Below are positions 18,567-29,268 of a DNA stretch of 64,000 bases, piece after piece. The stretch comes from Marasmius tenuissimus (lineage: Eukaryota; Basidiomycota; Agaricomycetes; Agaricales; Marasmiaceae), in contig JAQOTA010000012.1 of the NCBI GenBank assembly GCA_029532415.1, positions 1 to 64,000 on the forward strand, given 5' to 3'. The translations under genes were made by a program, and so were the position numbers. Under the pieces are notes generated by a model. The model saw nothing but the letters and a program-made list of their open reading frames with translations. It made no database searches and was not told the origin of the DNA. The first letter of the stretch is position 1; every line of letters starts with the position of its first letter.

Positions 18567-20249
18567 ATGGAAAGTGTCTGTGACTTGTGCAGATTCATTC
18601 CGACCATTCGGCATCCACCCATCTCGAGGGACCAGTTTCGCTCAGGTCTTATCAAGTCAGACGATCTTGTTCTCAATAAGACCATCATTGCAGAGGAGGA
18701 ACGGAATATCCAATGGTACCTATCAGAAATATCTCGTGTTCAGAACATCCTATCCGACCTCGAAAAGGAGAAGAGAGCCCTCGAGGTGCAGGTGCAGGAG
18801 CGTCAAAGCCATGTATCCTTGCTTCAACGTATTCCGCAAGAGCTTTGGATCGAGATATTCTCGTACTTTTGCGTTCGGGGCGAACACGATCAGTGGGGCA
18901 TACCCTTCAAGCTCTCCTCCATTTGTTATCGTTGGCGAGAAATCGTCATGCCTACCCCTGCACTTTGGTCAACCATCGTCTTGAATATGCGTTGTAAACA
19001 TCAGGAACGTGGTCCACAGTTTTATCTCTTGCATTCTGCGGAGCATGATTTGGACCTACGCGTAGATGATTACACTCTGTGTGGCCTTCCGAGTCGGACT
19101 CAGGAGGGACCAGAGGAGGGAGAGGAAGAGGAAGAGGAGAACGAGGAGGATAATCTGGAGGCCGCGAAGTATCGTTCAAGCTCACTTCAAATGCTATTGT
19201 GGGATAACATGCGTCGGGTGCGCAACCTCAGCATTGTTCAGTCGTACGAGATATTGCCATTTCCGAACCACCAGCCCCCGGGCTTGTCATTTCAGCGTCT
19301 GGAGCTACTCAAAATCGTTCGGTACACCCATTATCCCAGTTGGTTCTGGGACGCTGTACACGAAGCTCCTCAGCTCAGGAAATTAGTTGTCAATAGTGAC
19401 AGCTTATGGGAGTCGGATGTCCTATCAAATGTCGCTCGTCCGGGCTCCAATTTGCCTTCATTAGAGGTTTCATCAGCCCTCTCCGGGGAAACATTCATCA
19501 AGGCGATGCAGGATCTCCCAGCCCTCGAGCACCTTATAATCAATAAACTCCACTCGCTGCGCGACGACCCACCCATAGCAAAGGTTCCCCCAACGATATG
19601 TCGTACATTACGTTCACTCATAATTCACGGGATCGACAAATCTATCTCCATTTTGGTAATTCTGCAGTCGCTGAGGCTACCAAACCTCGATTCCTTGGAC
19701 ATTAACTGGATCTGGACCCGAGAATCCAGGCAGGATGATGCCCTCCTCACGTTGTCCGGATTTGCACCCTCGCTAAGGAAACTCGTCATACGTGGCATAG
19801 ACCTCCTCGCTCCCCTGGACAAACTATTGGATATCCTGCGCGCCCTGCCAGACCTTGTCGAGTTCGCATTCGTCGCCTACTCCATCCCCCAATACGATGA
19901 ATATGGCCAGGCTACAGAGTCTGCCAACAGTTTTATCTCCTCCCTCTTTTTACACCTGACCCACACCATCCAAACCAACTCTTCTCGATTACATTCCATA
20001 TCGATTCACCTCTTGGCCGAGGCGGAGGAGATGCTCAAATCTCTACTCGGGATGTCAGAGGCTTGGGTCATTGGAAATTATCTCCAAGCTTCGAACTTCA
20101 AGCGTCTTCACTTTTCCGCGAATGAGTTTCTATATCCTGATGAAGATGGATTGACATCTCAACTAAAAGCTCTTGAGGGCAAGGGGTTCGAGATGAGGTA
20201 CGGTGACGAAGAGAAGCGGGAAGTTATAACTATCCGATATGAAGCTTAG
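18567..20249 (+). CDS. F-box protein, tandem cluster copy 1
   Basis: A single exon of 560 residues from MESVCDLCRFIPTIRHP; an ATG 48 nt further upstream is also in frame, but the paralogues begin at this one. Layout: a C-x2-C motif and PPISRDQFRSG at 5-26, a coiled coil at about 42-82 (EEERNIQWYLSEISRVQNIL), the F-box at about 86-130 (LLQRIPQELWIEIFSYF ... WRE), then leucine-rich repeat-like sequence to the end. F-box proteins act as substrate receptors of SCF ubiquitin ligases, and this N-terminal layout belongs to a large family in mushroom-forming fungi. An acidic insert lies near 195-215 (EEGEEEEEENEEDN). It is intact. The copies at 20465 and 23661 are paralogues in the same orientation. 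Confidence 0.85.
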   Translation: MESVCDLCRFIPTIRHPPISRDQFRSGLIKSDDLVLNKTIIAEEERNIQWYLSEISRVQNILSDLEKEKRALEVQVQERQSHVSLLQRIPQELWIEIFSYFCVRGEHDQWGIPFKLSSICYRWREIVMPTPALWSTIVLNMRCKHQERGPQFYLLHSAEHDLDLRVDDYTLCGLPSRTQEGPEEGEEEEEENEEDNLEAAKYRSSSLQMLLWDNMRRVRNLSIVQSYEILPFPNHQPPGLSFQRLELLKIVRYTHYPSWFWDAVHEAPQLRKLVVNSDSLWESDVLSNVARPGSNLPSLEVSSALSGETFIKAMQDLPALEHLIINKLHSLRDDPPIAKVPPTICRTLRSLIIHGIDKSISILVILQSLRLPNLDSLDINWIWTRESRQDDALLTLSGFAPSLRKLVIRGIDLLAPLDKLLDILRALPDLVEFAFVAYSIPQYDEYGQATESANSFISSLFLHLTHTIQTNSSRLHSISIHLLAEAEEMLKSLLGMSEAWVIGNYLQASNFKRLHFSANEFLYPDEDGLTSQLKALEGKGFEMRYGDEEKREVITIRYEA

Positions 20250-20421
20250 CTGCTTAGTTGTCCCCTTTTACTGATTATAACAATTCTGTAACAGTTCCAA
20301 TGAAGTAGAACAAAGAGATTGGCGGCTGATAGTGCCACCGCCAACTGAACACGTGGGAACTCACTCTTTGATCATCAACCACCACCACGTCAGTCGACTC
20401 AACACTCATTGAAGGCAAGTA

Positions 20422-20428
20422 TATATAA
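20422..20428 (+). promoter_or_regulatory. TATA box of the broken F-box copy
   Basis: TATATAA lies 37-43 bases upstream of the ATG at 20465. This is a usual place for a fungal TATA box on a gene with a short leader. Confidence 0.5.
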
Positions 20429-20464
20429 GCCCCCAGTAGACCTCGCACTTATTTTGATCTCAGG

Positions 20465-22152
20465 ATGGACAGCATCTGCGAAACATGCAAATTCACCCCG
20501 AGCGTTCAATACACACCAATCTCGAGAAATCAGTTCCGCTCAGAGTTCGCGGTACCAGATGTCACCCTCATCCAAATGGCTTCGATCATCGAACAGGAGG
20601 AGAGACACATAGAGCATTGCAGTTCCGAGATATCACGTGTCCAGGGAATCTTGACGAACCTTCGAAACGAAAAGAAAGCTCTCGACAAGCAGGTGGCACA
20701 ACATCGAAGCTATATATCCCCCATGCGACGCGTTCCTCACGAGCTTTGGGTAGAGATATTCTCGATGTGTATCTCTGAGCAGCGATATAGAGCAGAAACC
20801 GAGTCGAAGAAGATAAAAAAGGGCAACACTACCGACAGGGAGTGGCGCATGATGTTCGCGATACCTTTTAGATTGGCCGGAGTCTGCCTTTGTTGGAGAA
20901 CCATTGTCAGCTCTACTCCTGCTTTCTGGTCCACGATATTCTATAACCTACACTGGAAAGATCGTAGACTTGGTCTCAAGCATTACCTGGAGCGTTCAGA
21001 GGGGCACGACTTGTCCATTTTCCTTTGTGACGTTCGGCGCAGTATCAGACGCTACGATTATGAGACTGAATGGAGGATCAAACACAGCGGAGCTCTCGCA
21101 TTCCAGATGCTGCTAGATTGCATGCCTCGCATTCGAGGGCTTTCGGCGGCGTCTTCAGACGTGCGCTTACCATTTCCCGGTAGTCAACCCCCCGATTGCT
21201 CGTTTCCACGCTTCCGGTTTCTTGACATTCAAGAGCGTAACAGTCGATACCCCTCGTGGTTTTATGATGCTGTTCAGCGAGCCAACGATCTCGAACGATT
21301 GGTCGTGAACGACAGTTTGTTACCAAGAATCCCCTCGGAAGTCTTGCCACGAAGCCTTCACTGAAGAGTTTGGAGGTCTCCGATGCGTGGACGGGAGAAA
21401 ATCTTCTCAATGTGATCCTGAATCTCCCGCACCTCGAGTCTTTAACAATTGGAAATATCTATTCCCCGTTAGAAGGACAGCCCACTGCGCTTACCCCTCA
21501 CGTAATGTGTTCCGGCTTACGCCATCTCGCTATCAACAATGGGAGTAGTCTGGAGCTATTACGGTCGCTCGAGATACCCAACCTCCAGTCACTACACCTT
21601 TACACGCTATTCAATGAAACGTCCGCTCTGAATGATACACTCCTCGTTCTGTCCAAATTTGCCCCCAAGTTGCAATCCTTTACTTTGTCGAATGACGAAC
21701 AAATCCTCTCTGGCGGTAAATTGATGGATCTCCTACAAACTCTGCCTAATGTGGTTACTTTTGGGTTTGGAGGTTGGTATGATACCGACGACGCGGCCGC
21801 CACCACATCTGCTTCGACATCCATTCGCACCCTCTTTTCGGAGTTGATAGCCAAACGACCTCGACTCAAATCCCTTTCCCTTTCCTTGGTCGACGTCTCT
21901 GTCGCAGAGGAGATTATTTCGGCGCTCGTTGAGCTGCTAGAGGTGTAGGCTCAGAGACGGAATGCGGCGTCCCTCAGATGCATTCATTTTCTAGCAGCAG
22001 AGTTTCCACAGAGGGGCAAGCAGCAGTTGATCTCCCGGTTGCAAGATTTGACAGACAGTGGATTCAAATGGGCACTGGAGAATACTCCCCGTTTCCCGGA
22101 AGACCTTGGGAGGAAAAGGGGACATGAAACCATCACTATACAGTCGACGTGA
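20465..22152 (+). pseudogene. F-box protein, tandem cluster copy 2, broken
   Basis: The frame from MDSICETCKFTPSVQ carries the same layout as its neighbours: C-x2-C, coiled coil, F-box (MRRVPHELWVEIFSMC) and leucine-rich region. It hits a stop at 21362-21364. The homologous sequence continues in another frame (KSLEVSDAWTGENLL, NLPHLESLTIGN), so one base appears to be lost near 21345. That second frame then meets TAG at 21946-21948 where copy 3 has TGG (LLEAWTS). Homology continues past it (FLAAEFPQRGKQQLISRL) to the natural stop at 22150-22152. One frameshift and one nonsense codon make a functional full-length protein unlikely; a 299-residue F-box fragment could still be made. Confidence 0.85.
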
Positions 22153-23660
22153 TATGGGGTCAATACATAGATAGGATATGAAATCAGAAATACACAATTC
22201 TTCTTCCAGTGAAGCGCGCGCCTAAGTGATACTAGGCTTTGCACATGTTTCCAGAAGTCCGCCGCTGAGAACCTGTGTTGGTTTGGCCCCCGGGGCACTG
22301 TAACCCGATAGCAACTCGATAGCAACGATGTGGGCTCACCTATGAACCCCGGCAAGCTGTACGCAGAATACTGTGGAGTTGCCTGTTCGCTCCAAAGGAC
22401 TGAGCCACTGGGATATTTGAGCAAGAACCGTGGATCTGGGTGGCTCAATCGCGAGTAAAGCAGTGGCCAGAAGTATGCGTGTACCACAATAGTGGTTACT
22501 AAATGCAGCCCGAACACAGACGGCATTCCCACTCAATCATCTCTAAGCGAGAGCTTAGGGTCTTGATTCAATTCAACTCAGTTCCGGGATCAAACAAATA
22601 AAGGTTATGCGAAAGTTGGTGGCGATGTCAGCGGTCTCTTGATCATTCAAGAACACCACGACACCGGCTGGCTCACCAATTATTTAAGGCGAGTATATAT
22701 GACAAAGGATTAGGCCTCTGCGAGGCGCGAGCTGAACCTTCACGAACCCTTTGCCTGTACAAACTACTTACGTAGAGCAGGAAAAGTTGGGATCTTTTGA
22801 TGTGTATGACTGCAACTTAACCTAACTAAAATCTCAGAAATGCGACGAGTACCGGCGGCTAGCAAATGGTATGTACATGCAAGCACTGAAGGAACGGAGA
22901 AAAGGTATGAAGTGAGCAAGAAGTGAGAGCAATTTCCTTCCTAATCTCCATGCCACAGTTACTATGTACTGCCAAGGGACGCTAAACTCAAGAAATGGCA
23001 AATCTGAGCCATTTTGCTCTTTCGAAATCCTGTCAAGATTCGACGTGTGCCAATGCCTGGAGGCTGTAACGGCGACGCTGTTGGATTGCAAGAGATTTGC
23101 CAGCAGGGGGATTCTTCATTTATGATTTCGGATGCTGTAGTGATCCAGAGTCCGGACGAATGGAAATCGTGTGCTGACCTGTCTCCAGCTTTTTGATGCA
23201 GTTCTTCGAGGTAATAGAGGCCTGGGAAATCGATCACCAGCTCGACGAGTATAAATCGTGCCAATTATTTCAGTTTGGCTGCTGCCGCGCTGCATTTTGC
23301 TAGGCTGTGATTGCTGTAGAGGGTGAAGTCTATCCCGGCATTCTCATACAATAGTAAGTGTGTACGCTCCTTGTAAACTTGAGGGAGATGTTCGAAATTT
23401 GCGGGCTGATGACCGTAAGCCATCGGATAGATATGTAGACATGAGAGTTGACGTTGAGGCCTAGTGAGGGCCCGGGAGAGCTCAGGGATCTAATCAAGGT
23501 TTGGCAATCTTATCACGAGCTGCCGCGGAGTGCAGCGGACCGGTTGCATTGTTTGTATGTATTGTTTTGATGCACAAAAACCGTTTTCTCTCTGAGGGCT
23601 AGAACCTAAAGGTTCAGCTAATAAACCTCCCATCAAACCTCGCTCATTCTCAATTTCAGC
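22153..23660. other. Spacer between F-box copies 2 and 3
   Basis: No gene is supported. One minus-strand frame at 22962-23264 (IDFPGLYYLEELHQKAGDR) reads like a coding exon but has no visible partner exons. A TATATA element at about 22694 has no gene behind it. Confidence 0.35.
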
Positions 23661-25334
23661 ATGGAAAGCATCTGCAAAGCATGCACATTCACTCCCACCA
23701 TTCGACACCCACCAATCTCGACGGACCAGTTTCGTTCAGAATACGCTATCCCAGACGACACCCTGATCCAGATAACCGGTATCATAGAACAGGTGGAAAA
23801 GCACCTGCAGCATCGTAGCTCCGAGAAACTGCGCGCTCAGGAGATCCCCACCAATATCCAAAACGAAGACAAAGTCCTCGAAGAGCAGGTGGCACAGCTT
23901 CGAAGCTATGTGTCCCCTATGCGTCGGGTTCCTTACGAACTTTGGGTGAAGATATTCTCGTTTTGTATCGCTGAGCAGCGATTGCAGGCAGATTTGGGGT
24001 CGAAGAAGATCGAAGCGACCGCTAATGACGAGGAGTGGCGGACAATGTTCGTGACACCTCTTAGACTGGCCGGAGTCTGTCTTCGTTGGAGAACCGTTAT
24101 GGCCTCTACTCCTGCCTTCTGGTCCAAAATATACTACAACTTGCACTGGTTAGGCTGTAGCACCGCCCTCAATCGCTACCTGGAGTGCTCCGATGGACAT
24201 GACATGGATATGATCCTTTGTGATGTTCAGTGTAGTGGTCCGAAGCCCAGCTCGAGTCGCTCCGCCCAAGAGTGGGCCGAACGACGCAGTACCTTCCAGA
24301 CGCTGCTGACATGCATACCTCGTATTCGAGAATTTATGGTGGTGCCTAGAGACGACTATCTACCATTCCCCGACACTCAACCTTTCGACTGCTCGTTTGG
24401 ACGCCTACGATGCCTTGAGTTTCGAGTTCGTCGCGATGACCCCCACTGGCTTTTGGAAGCCATTAGTCGAGCCCCCGTTCTCGAAAAATTGGTGGTCCGT
24501 AACGACGAGAATACATTCTATCATGAGTGCATAACCATGATGATGAACCCCATGTTAAAGTGCTTAGAGCTCTCGGATATTGAAGGAGGGTGTTTCGACG
24601 CGATTTTAAGTCTCCAGCATCTCGAGTCTCTCACAATCGGATACCTCCTCTGGTACAATCCAACCGGCTCTATACGTCCCAAAATGTGTCGCTTGCGTCA
24701 GCTGAACATTGGCGGCAATCGATGTGTTCTAGATTTTTTGCAATTGGTCGAAATGCCTGAGCTCCAATCGCTTCACATTCAGTGGGTAGCGGATCTCCCC
24801 TCCCCGTCTGATACCCTCCAAGTTCTGTCCAAATTCTCCAACTCCATGCAGCATTTCTCCTGGTCGGAGGGCTCGGAATACCTTCAACAAAGTGGGACTT
24901 TAGTTGACTTCTTGCGCCACTTCCCAAATCTCATCACATTTCGATTCGATGGAGAGTGCGAGGGTGATGATCCAGCCGCTACTGCCGCTTCTTCAGCATC
25001 CCTTTGCGCCTTCCTTTCGTACGTGGCTACCACACCACATCGGCTGGAATCGGTAACACTTTCCTTGGACGGTTTTTACCCCATGGAGGAGGTTTTCGCC
25101 GCTCTTATTGGGCTGCTAGAGGCGTGGACTTCGAGGCAGGGTATATCTTCGCTAAAGTATATCTACTTTCTAGCTGCAGAGTTCCCGTGGCGGGGAAAGG
25201 AAGAACTGATCTTTCGGTTGGAAGCTTTGGAGAGCAAGCGATTTCAGTGGGCATTAGGGAATGAGCCTCATTACTCGGAAGTGTTAGAGGAGGAAAGAGA
25301 ACACGAGACCGTTACCATGCAGACGACCAGATAG
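23661..25334 (+). CDS. F-box protein, tandem cluster copy 3
   Basis: A single exon of 557 residues from MESICKACTFTPTIRHP. It has the same layout as copy 1: C-x2-C and PPISTDQFRSE at the start, a coiled coil (about 40-80), an F-box at about 84-125 (MRRVPYELWVKIFSFC), then leucine-rich repeat-like sequence (LQHLESLTIG, MPELQSLHIQW, LESVTLSL). The C-terminus ends EREHETVTMQTTR, close to copy 2 (RGHETITIQST) and copy 1 (REVITIRYEA). Intact. It is closer to copy 2 than to copy 1 through the F-box and the C-terminal third. Probable role: SCF ubiquitin-ligase substrate receptor, target unknown. Confidence 0.85.
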   Translation: MESICKACTFTPTIRHPPISTDQFRSEYAIPDDTLIQITGIIEQVEKHLQHRSSEKLRAQEIPTNIQNEDKVLEEQVAQLRSYVSPMRRVPYELWVKIFSFCIAEQRLQADLGSKKIEATANDEEWRTMFVTPLRLAGVCLRWRTVMASTPAFWSKIYYNLHWLGCSTALNRYLECSDGHDMDMILCDVQCSGPKPSSSRSAQEWAERRSTFQTLLTCIPRIREFMVVPRDDYLPFPDTQPFDCSFGRLRCLEFRVRRDDPHWLLEAISRAPVLEKLVVRNDENTFYHECITMMMNPMLKCLELSDIEGGCFDAILSLQHLESLTIGYLLWYNPTGSIRPKMCRLRQLNIGGNRCVLDFLQLVEMPELQSLHIQWVADLPSPSDTLQVLSKFSNSMQHFSWSEGSEYLQQSGTLVDFLRHFPNLITFRFDGECEGDDPAATAASSASLCAFLSYVATTPHRLESVTLSLDGFYPMEEVFAALIGLLEAWTSRQGISSLKYIYFLAAEFPWRGKEELIFRLEALESKRFQWALGNEPHYSEVLEEEREHETVTMQTTR

Positions 25335-25960
25335 GTATTTTCAGCTAGTTTGGCTATGTAGAGGACAAAGTTACGATATCAATAGGGTTGAGTGCGAGTG
25401 GCGTAATTGATGAGACAATTGCGCAGGATAATCAAGTGGAGAAATAACTGAAGTTTGTGTGCGAGGAGAGAGCGTAAAACTCTCATAAGGTGAGAATGAT
25501 GATGGCTCAAGAGGAGAATGTAGTTGATAGGGGAAAGAGAAGAGACCTTGATAGAGGGGGAAAGGGGGAAAGGGACTAACTAACAACGGCCAAGACCATA
25601 TCACGGTATGAATGAGTACACCAGTGGTGCTAGGCTTCCAATACGGCCAACCAGTCCAGCCTTCTGCTAATGTAGAGGGTCGCTCCGCTTCGGAAACAAA
25701 TTGTCGTGGACGGGCCGGCACCGCTGAAAGAATATGATGCTTGCAACTCCAGCGGGTGTTCCAGGTGACTGGAATACCATGACCAGTACCCAGTTGCTAT
25801 CATTTCGGTTGGCAATTCGCCCTATTCTACCTACGGAAGGCAGGGCAGTTCTGTAACGAAAGGTAAGCGTTCTATTCACGAGCGAGAGATGGCAGGTGAA
25901 CGTACCACCAACGAGCGTAGAAACCAACCCCCCGCCCTGAGCCCCATGCCAATCCTATTG
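25335..25960. other. Intergenic region between convergent F-box genes
   Basis: This is the space between the stop of F-box copy 3 and the stop of the minus-strand F-box-like gene. No gene is supported; it is purine-rich at 25490-25570. Confidence 0.5.
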
Positions 25961-26875
25961 TCATGCAGACGTTGGCGATCGGAGGCGAAGGATGTCGTCG
26001 ACCAGCTTGGCCGCCGCAGGTGTCGTAGCACCAACGACATCAAGTGTTGACAGGTGATCCAGGATAACGTTTGTTTCGTCAGCTACTATCCATCCCAAAA
26101 CCTCCTCCACCATCAACGACATACCCTCCACCCTCAGAGTCGCCAATACGCTCGGCGAGCCCGCCTGCGGAACAGGAATATCCTCCCACTCGTCCCTGAG
26201 ACTCTCAACCAACCACGGCGGGTTATCCGCCAAACAGGTGACAGAAATCTCTTCCAATGAGCCCCCGCTAACGCAATGGCGCAGAAACAGTACCATGGCC
26301 CGGATGCTCCCGAACCGCGTATGTTGCGATACAATCTTCTTCATTTTCGGCGATTGAACAGCTCGAACGAGGGCCGCGCAGGACGAATCCGAAAAGCCAA
26401 AAAACGGCAATGGCATGTGGGAACTGAACAGAAAGGAGATACTCTCCAAGTTGGGGAGTTTGGAGAGAATGGAGGAAATTGGGGCGTCCGGGTCGCAAAA
26501 CGAGGACCAAACCGGGCTAGGATCGCCCATTGAGATAGGCTGGCCTTGGAAGACAAGGTCTCGTGCTAGTGCACCGAGTTCCGGATTTCTCTGGAGGACC
26601 GCTGCGAGGCGCTTTAGTTTCGTCGTTGATCGTGGGCGAAGCCAGGGTGGAATGATTTTCGAATTCTTCATTTTCGCGGCCATCCGATTCCGAGACAACG
26701 AGAACTCATTCGAATTGTCCTCTTCCTTGATAATGATAGTCCGAAAGAGTCGAATGCGAGCAGGGGCGAGAAAACAACGGGCTGTGAGTGACAGTTGTCG
26801 GAGGCATATCCTTTCGCTATCATCTAACTGGTCGAGAATATGCTCTATGAGCTCTTGTGGCAGCGGTTTAGACAA
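25961..26875 (-). CDS. F-box-like protein of a second type
   Basis: A single-exon frame of 304 residues starts MSKPLPQELIEHILDQLDDS, which is an F-box-like helix. It continues LRQLSLTARCFLAPARIRLF then RTIIIKEE, a pattern (LR..SL..R.fl...R..LF..i.i) common in fungal F-box-like proteins. Later segments (KLPNLESISFLFSS, GGSLEEISVTCLADNPPWL) look leucine-rich. At 304 residues it is shorter than usual for such proteins, and the end at LRLRSPTSA may be a truncation. A decayed copy lies at 17899-18114 with its flank at 18140-18360, so this locus has been duplicated across the F-box cluster. Role in ubiquitin-dependent turnover is inferred. Confidence 0.75.
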   Translation of the reverse strand: MSKPLPQELIEHILDQLDDSERICLRQLSLTARCFLAPARIRLFRTIIIKEEDNSNEFSLSRNRMAAKMKNSKIIPPWLRPRSTTKLKRLAAVLQRNPELGALARDLVFQGQPISMGDPSPVWSSFCDPDAPISSILSKLPNLESISFLFSSHMPLPFFGFSDSSCAALVRAVQSPKMKKIVSQHTRFGSIRAMVLFLRHCVSGGSLEEISVTCLADNPPWLVESLRDEWEDIPVPQAGSPSVLATLRVEGMSLMVEEVLGWIVADETNVILDHLSTLDVVGATTPAAAKLVDDILRLRSPTSA

Positions 26876-26939
26876 CCTAGGCTGGCATCAAGAAAACGCA
26901 GAGTCAGGGCCTGCCGTCTGTGAGTAAGCTAAGGATAGC

Positions 26940-27130
26940 TCGCCTGTAATTTTGACTGTCCGTCCTTGGATCTCAAGTCAAATGTGGAGCCTTCTCTCCG
27001 CAGAGACCTTCCCAGCAGCTGCAAATTGACTTTCATGAAGACTTGAAGTGAGGAGGCGCGTTCAAAATCCCGTTTTGAGGGTTATGGTGCAGCACTGCAA
27101 ATAACACTGCCAATGCCATCGTCAACAACC
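26940..27130. repeat. Upstream flank duplicated at 18140-18360
   Basis: The block upstream of the F-box-like gene matches 18140-18360 in the same orientation. Shared words include GAGACCTTCCCAGCAG and TCAAAATCCCG/GCAAAATCCCG. It contains a minus-strand ATG opening MKVNLQLLGRSLRREG (MKVDLQLLGRSLERG in the other copy), which may be a 5' leader or a missed exon. Confidence 0.6.
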
Positions 27131-27618
27131 ATATAGATGACATAGAATGACCGTTGCGCACCTGGGTCCATCCAACTGTCCACTAGTGAGATAGAGTAGC
27201 CCTGTCGGCAATCTTTACGCGTCGTACAAGCCTGTGTGGACCTGTAACACCCAAGATGTCAGCGCGCAGCCTTGATAGGTATAGATTATCTGAGCGTTGT
27301 ATCTCGAGATAAATCACTGAAGAAAACAACAGACGAGTATGCAAGCGGTATCATTCGTCAAATTGTGGAGGAAATAGTGATAAAACATCGTGGTTGATGG
27401 TGATGGTTAGAAGCAAGACTTCAACTTGCTGACAAAGCCTTTTGACCCTAGATATCATAGTAATCGACCCTCAATCATCGCTGCTCATTCACATCATTTC
27501 TCCTGGCCTAGAGCCCGCTCAAACGCTCACATCCAGATGTAATTACACTCGACGAATCTGTCGTGCCCAGCTATTGAAAGAACAGGATTCTAAAAACAAG
27601 TTCAACTCTACATTGGAT
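27131..27618. other. Intergenic region
   Basis: No gene, repeat or RNA is recognised here. Confidence 0.5.
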
Positions 27619-29268
27619 TCAATCTCGATCCCTCGGGCCCTTGTTTCCGTCTCGATGAGATTCAACGTTCACCTGGGATCATCAAGCTAAGTTCATCAAT
27701 CCCGCGAGACATATCAAAACATACCTGGACCTTAACGCCGCCATAGTCATCCTCATTTTCATATGCTTCTCGAGGTTTGAGCTTGCTGAGAGTAAAGTTG
27801 ATCGATCCGCCAGTCTGGGTATGACTGCGAATGGTTGGAGTCGTCGGAAACCCATGATGATTCACACTATTGTCGGCAGTCGACACTCCAATCTCGTTGG
27901 ATGCTCGAAGATTGAGCACTAGACGACAACAGAGGACTTGAGATAGGACGAGTGCGAGGAAACCTTTGTCAAGGAGGGAATCAGAACGCAAACCCGGACA
28001 CGGGGATGAAAGTTTCTCTTACAGTTTATGTTTTGGATGTTGGCATTGCTGGATGGACTCACAATCAACATGTCGAGCACCGGTCGACTTCGAGAATTCC
28101 GTACCTCTGGAACATAAACGCAGCCTAACACAGTAATTGTTGAACATGGGCGAGCCGCGTTTGAAGAGGATAAAACGACTCACATTGAGGAGGTTCACAA
28201 ACGCAACGGCCTACGGCAGCATTGATGAGCCCAAAGCCGTCAAACTAAGTCGAAACAGCACCCACCATGAAATACCCCAATCCCTCGCGCACAAAAGTCT
28301 TGATAACCGGATTCCTAGCCCCCATCATCTGCAATCTGACGGCCTGTATTACATAGTCAGAGAGAAGAACGTAGGGAAAAACTCAAAAAATGGAAGTACA
28401 CACCTTGAAGAACGTCAAAAAAGCACATATCAAATCAAACGCCACCGGCGCCAGCCAAAATCCAGAGACAACGTGCTTTCCCGGAGCGTCAGAAGCTGTA
28501 CACGGTCCTCGACTAAATACTTGAGGAGTCTGGTGGACGGCAGCAATCGAGACGAATAACAGGAATCCGGTTTCTCCGAGCAGCATAGCCCCGAGGGCTA
28601 CACCGATGACCATGTTCTTTCCCAAGAAAGCGTATGTTCGGACAGCCAGTATGGCCTCTGTGAAGACGAAAGAGACGTTCAGATCGCGTCGCAGGCTCAA
28701 GGCGACAACGCAGCAACTACTGACCCGATCCCAGAGTCACCCACATGCACGTCGCCGCGATGAGATAATGTCTACAGTCAAACACGAATCAGGATGCACG
28801 AAACGAAGGGATAGTATGAGAGCATAACTCACAGCGTTTGACATTGCTCCCTTGTGAAATTGCCATTGAATAACCAGAGGTTCAAAGCAAAGGTAAGTAG
28901 ACCGTAATAACGAGTCCACAGATATAGAATCTTTATCGAGCTCCACTCCCGCTTCCATATATGAATCCATTCCACTACAGGCCACGAAGTTCTCGTATCA
29001 GACCGTTCGGCGGGGAAGACTCATATAGACGCACTTTTTAAACAGACAAGCCAGTCCCAAGTAGCCAGCGTGACCTGTCCGGCGGGTATCGAGAGGGCAT
29101 TAGTATCACCACGTTCAACCCATAGACATTGACGCTACGCACCATGCACGAAGTATACACCTGCAAGACATGAATCAACCCCAAAGCAGTAACAAAATCC
29201 GACGTGGTCTCCTCGTCCAACCCCAGCGATCGAACGGCAGCCCAATTCGCCTCGTCGATCCCAGACAT
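27619..29268 (-). CDS. DUF6533-like integral membrane protein
   Basis: Starts MSGIDEANWAAVRSLGLDEE. Successive exons join in frame through VNVYGLNVTLATWDWLVCLK, MEWIHIWKREWSSIKILYLW, the LWTRYYGLLTFALNLWLF segment, HYLIAATCMWVTLGSEAILA, VRTYAFLGKNMVIGVALGAM, a block ending FFK, and AVRLQMMGARNPVIKTF with REGLGYFM. They finish with VLCCRLVLNLRASNE and a soluble tail ending VNVESHRDGNKGPRDRD. The DUF6533 signature (a W/D-W-L segment, then E..W...W....I.Y...RY) and about seven hydrophobic segments are clear; the family is a large set of seven-helix fungal membrane proteins of unknown role. Nearly all introns are 38-65 nt and phase-consistent. The joint between about 28126 and 27915 is the only one I could not resolve; a disabling change there is possible. 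Confidence 0.75.
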
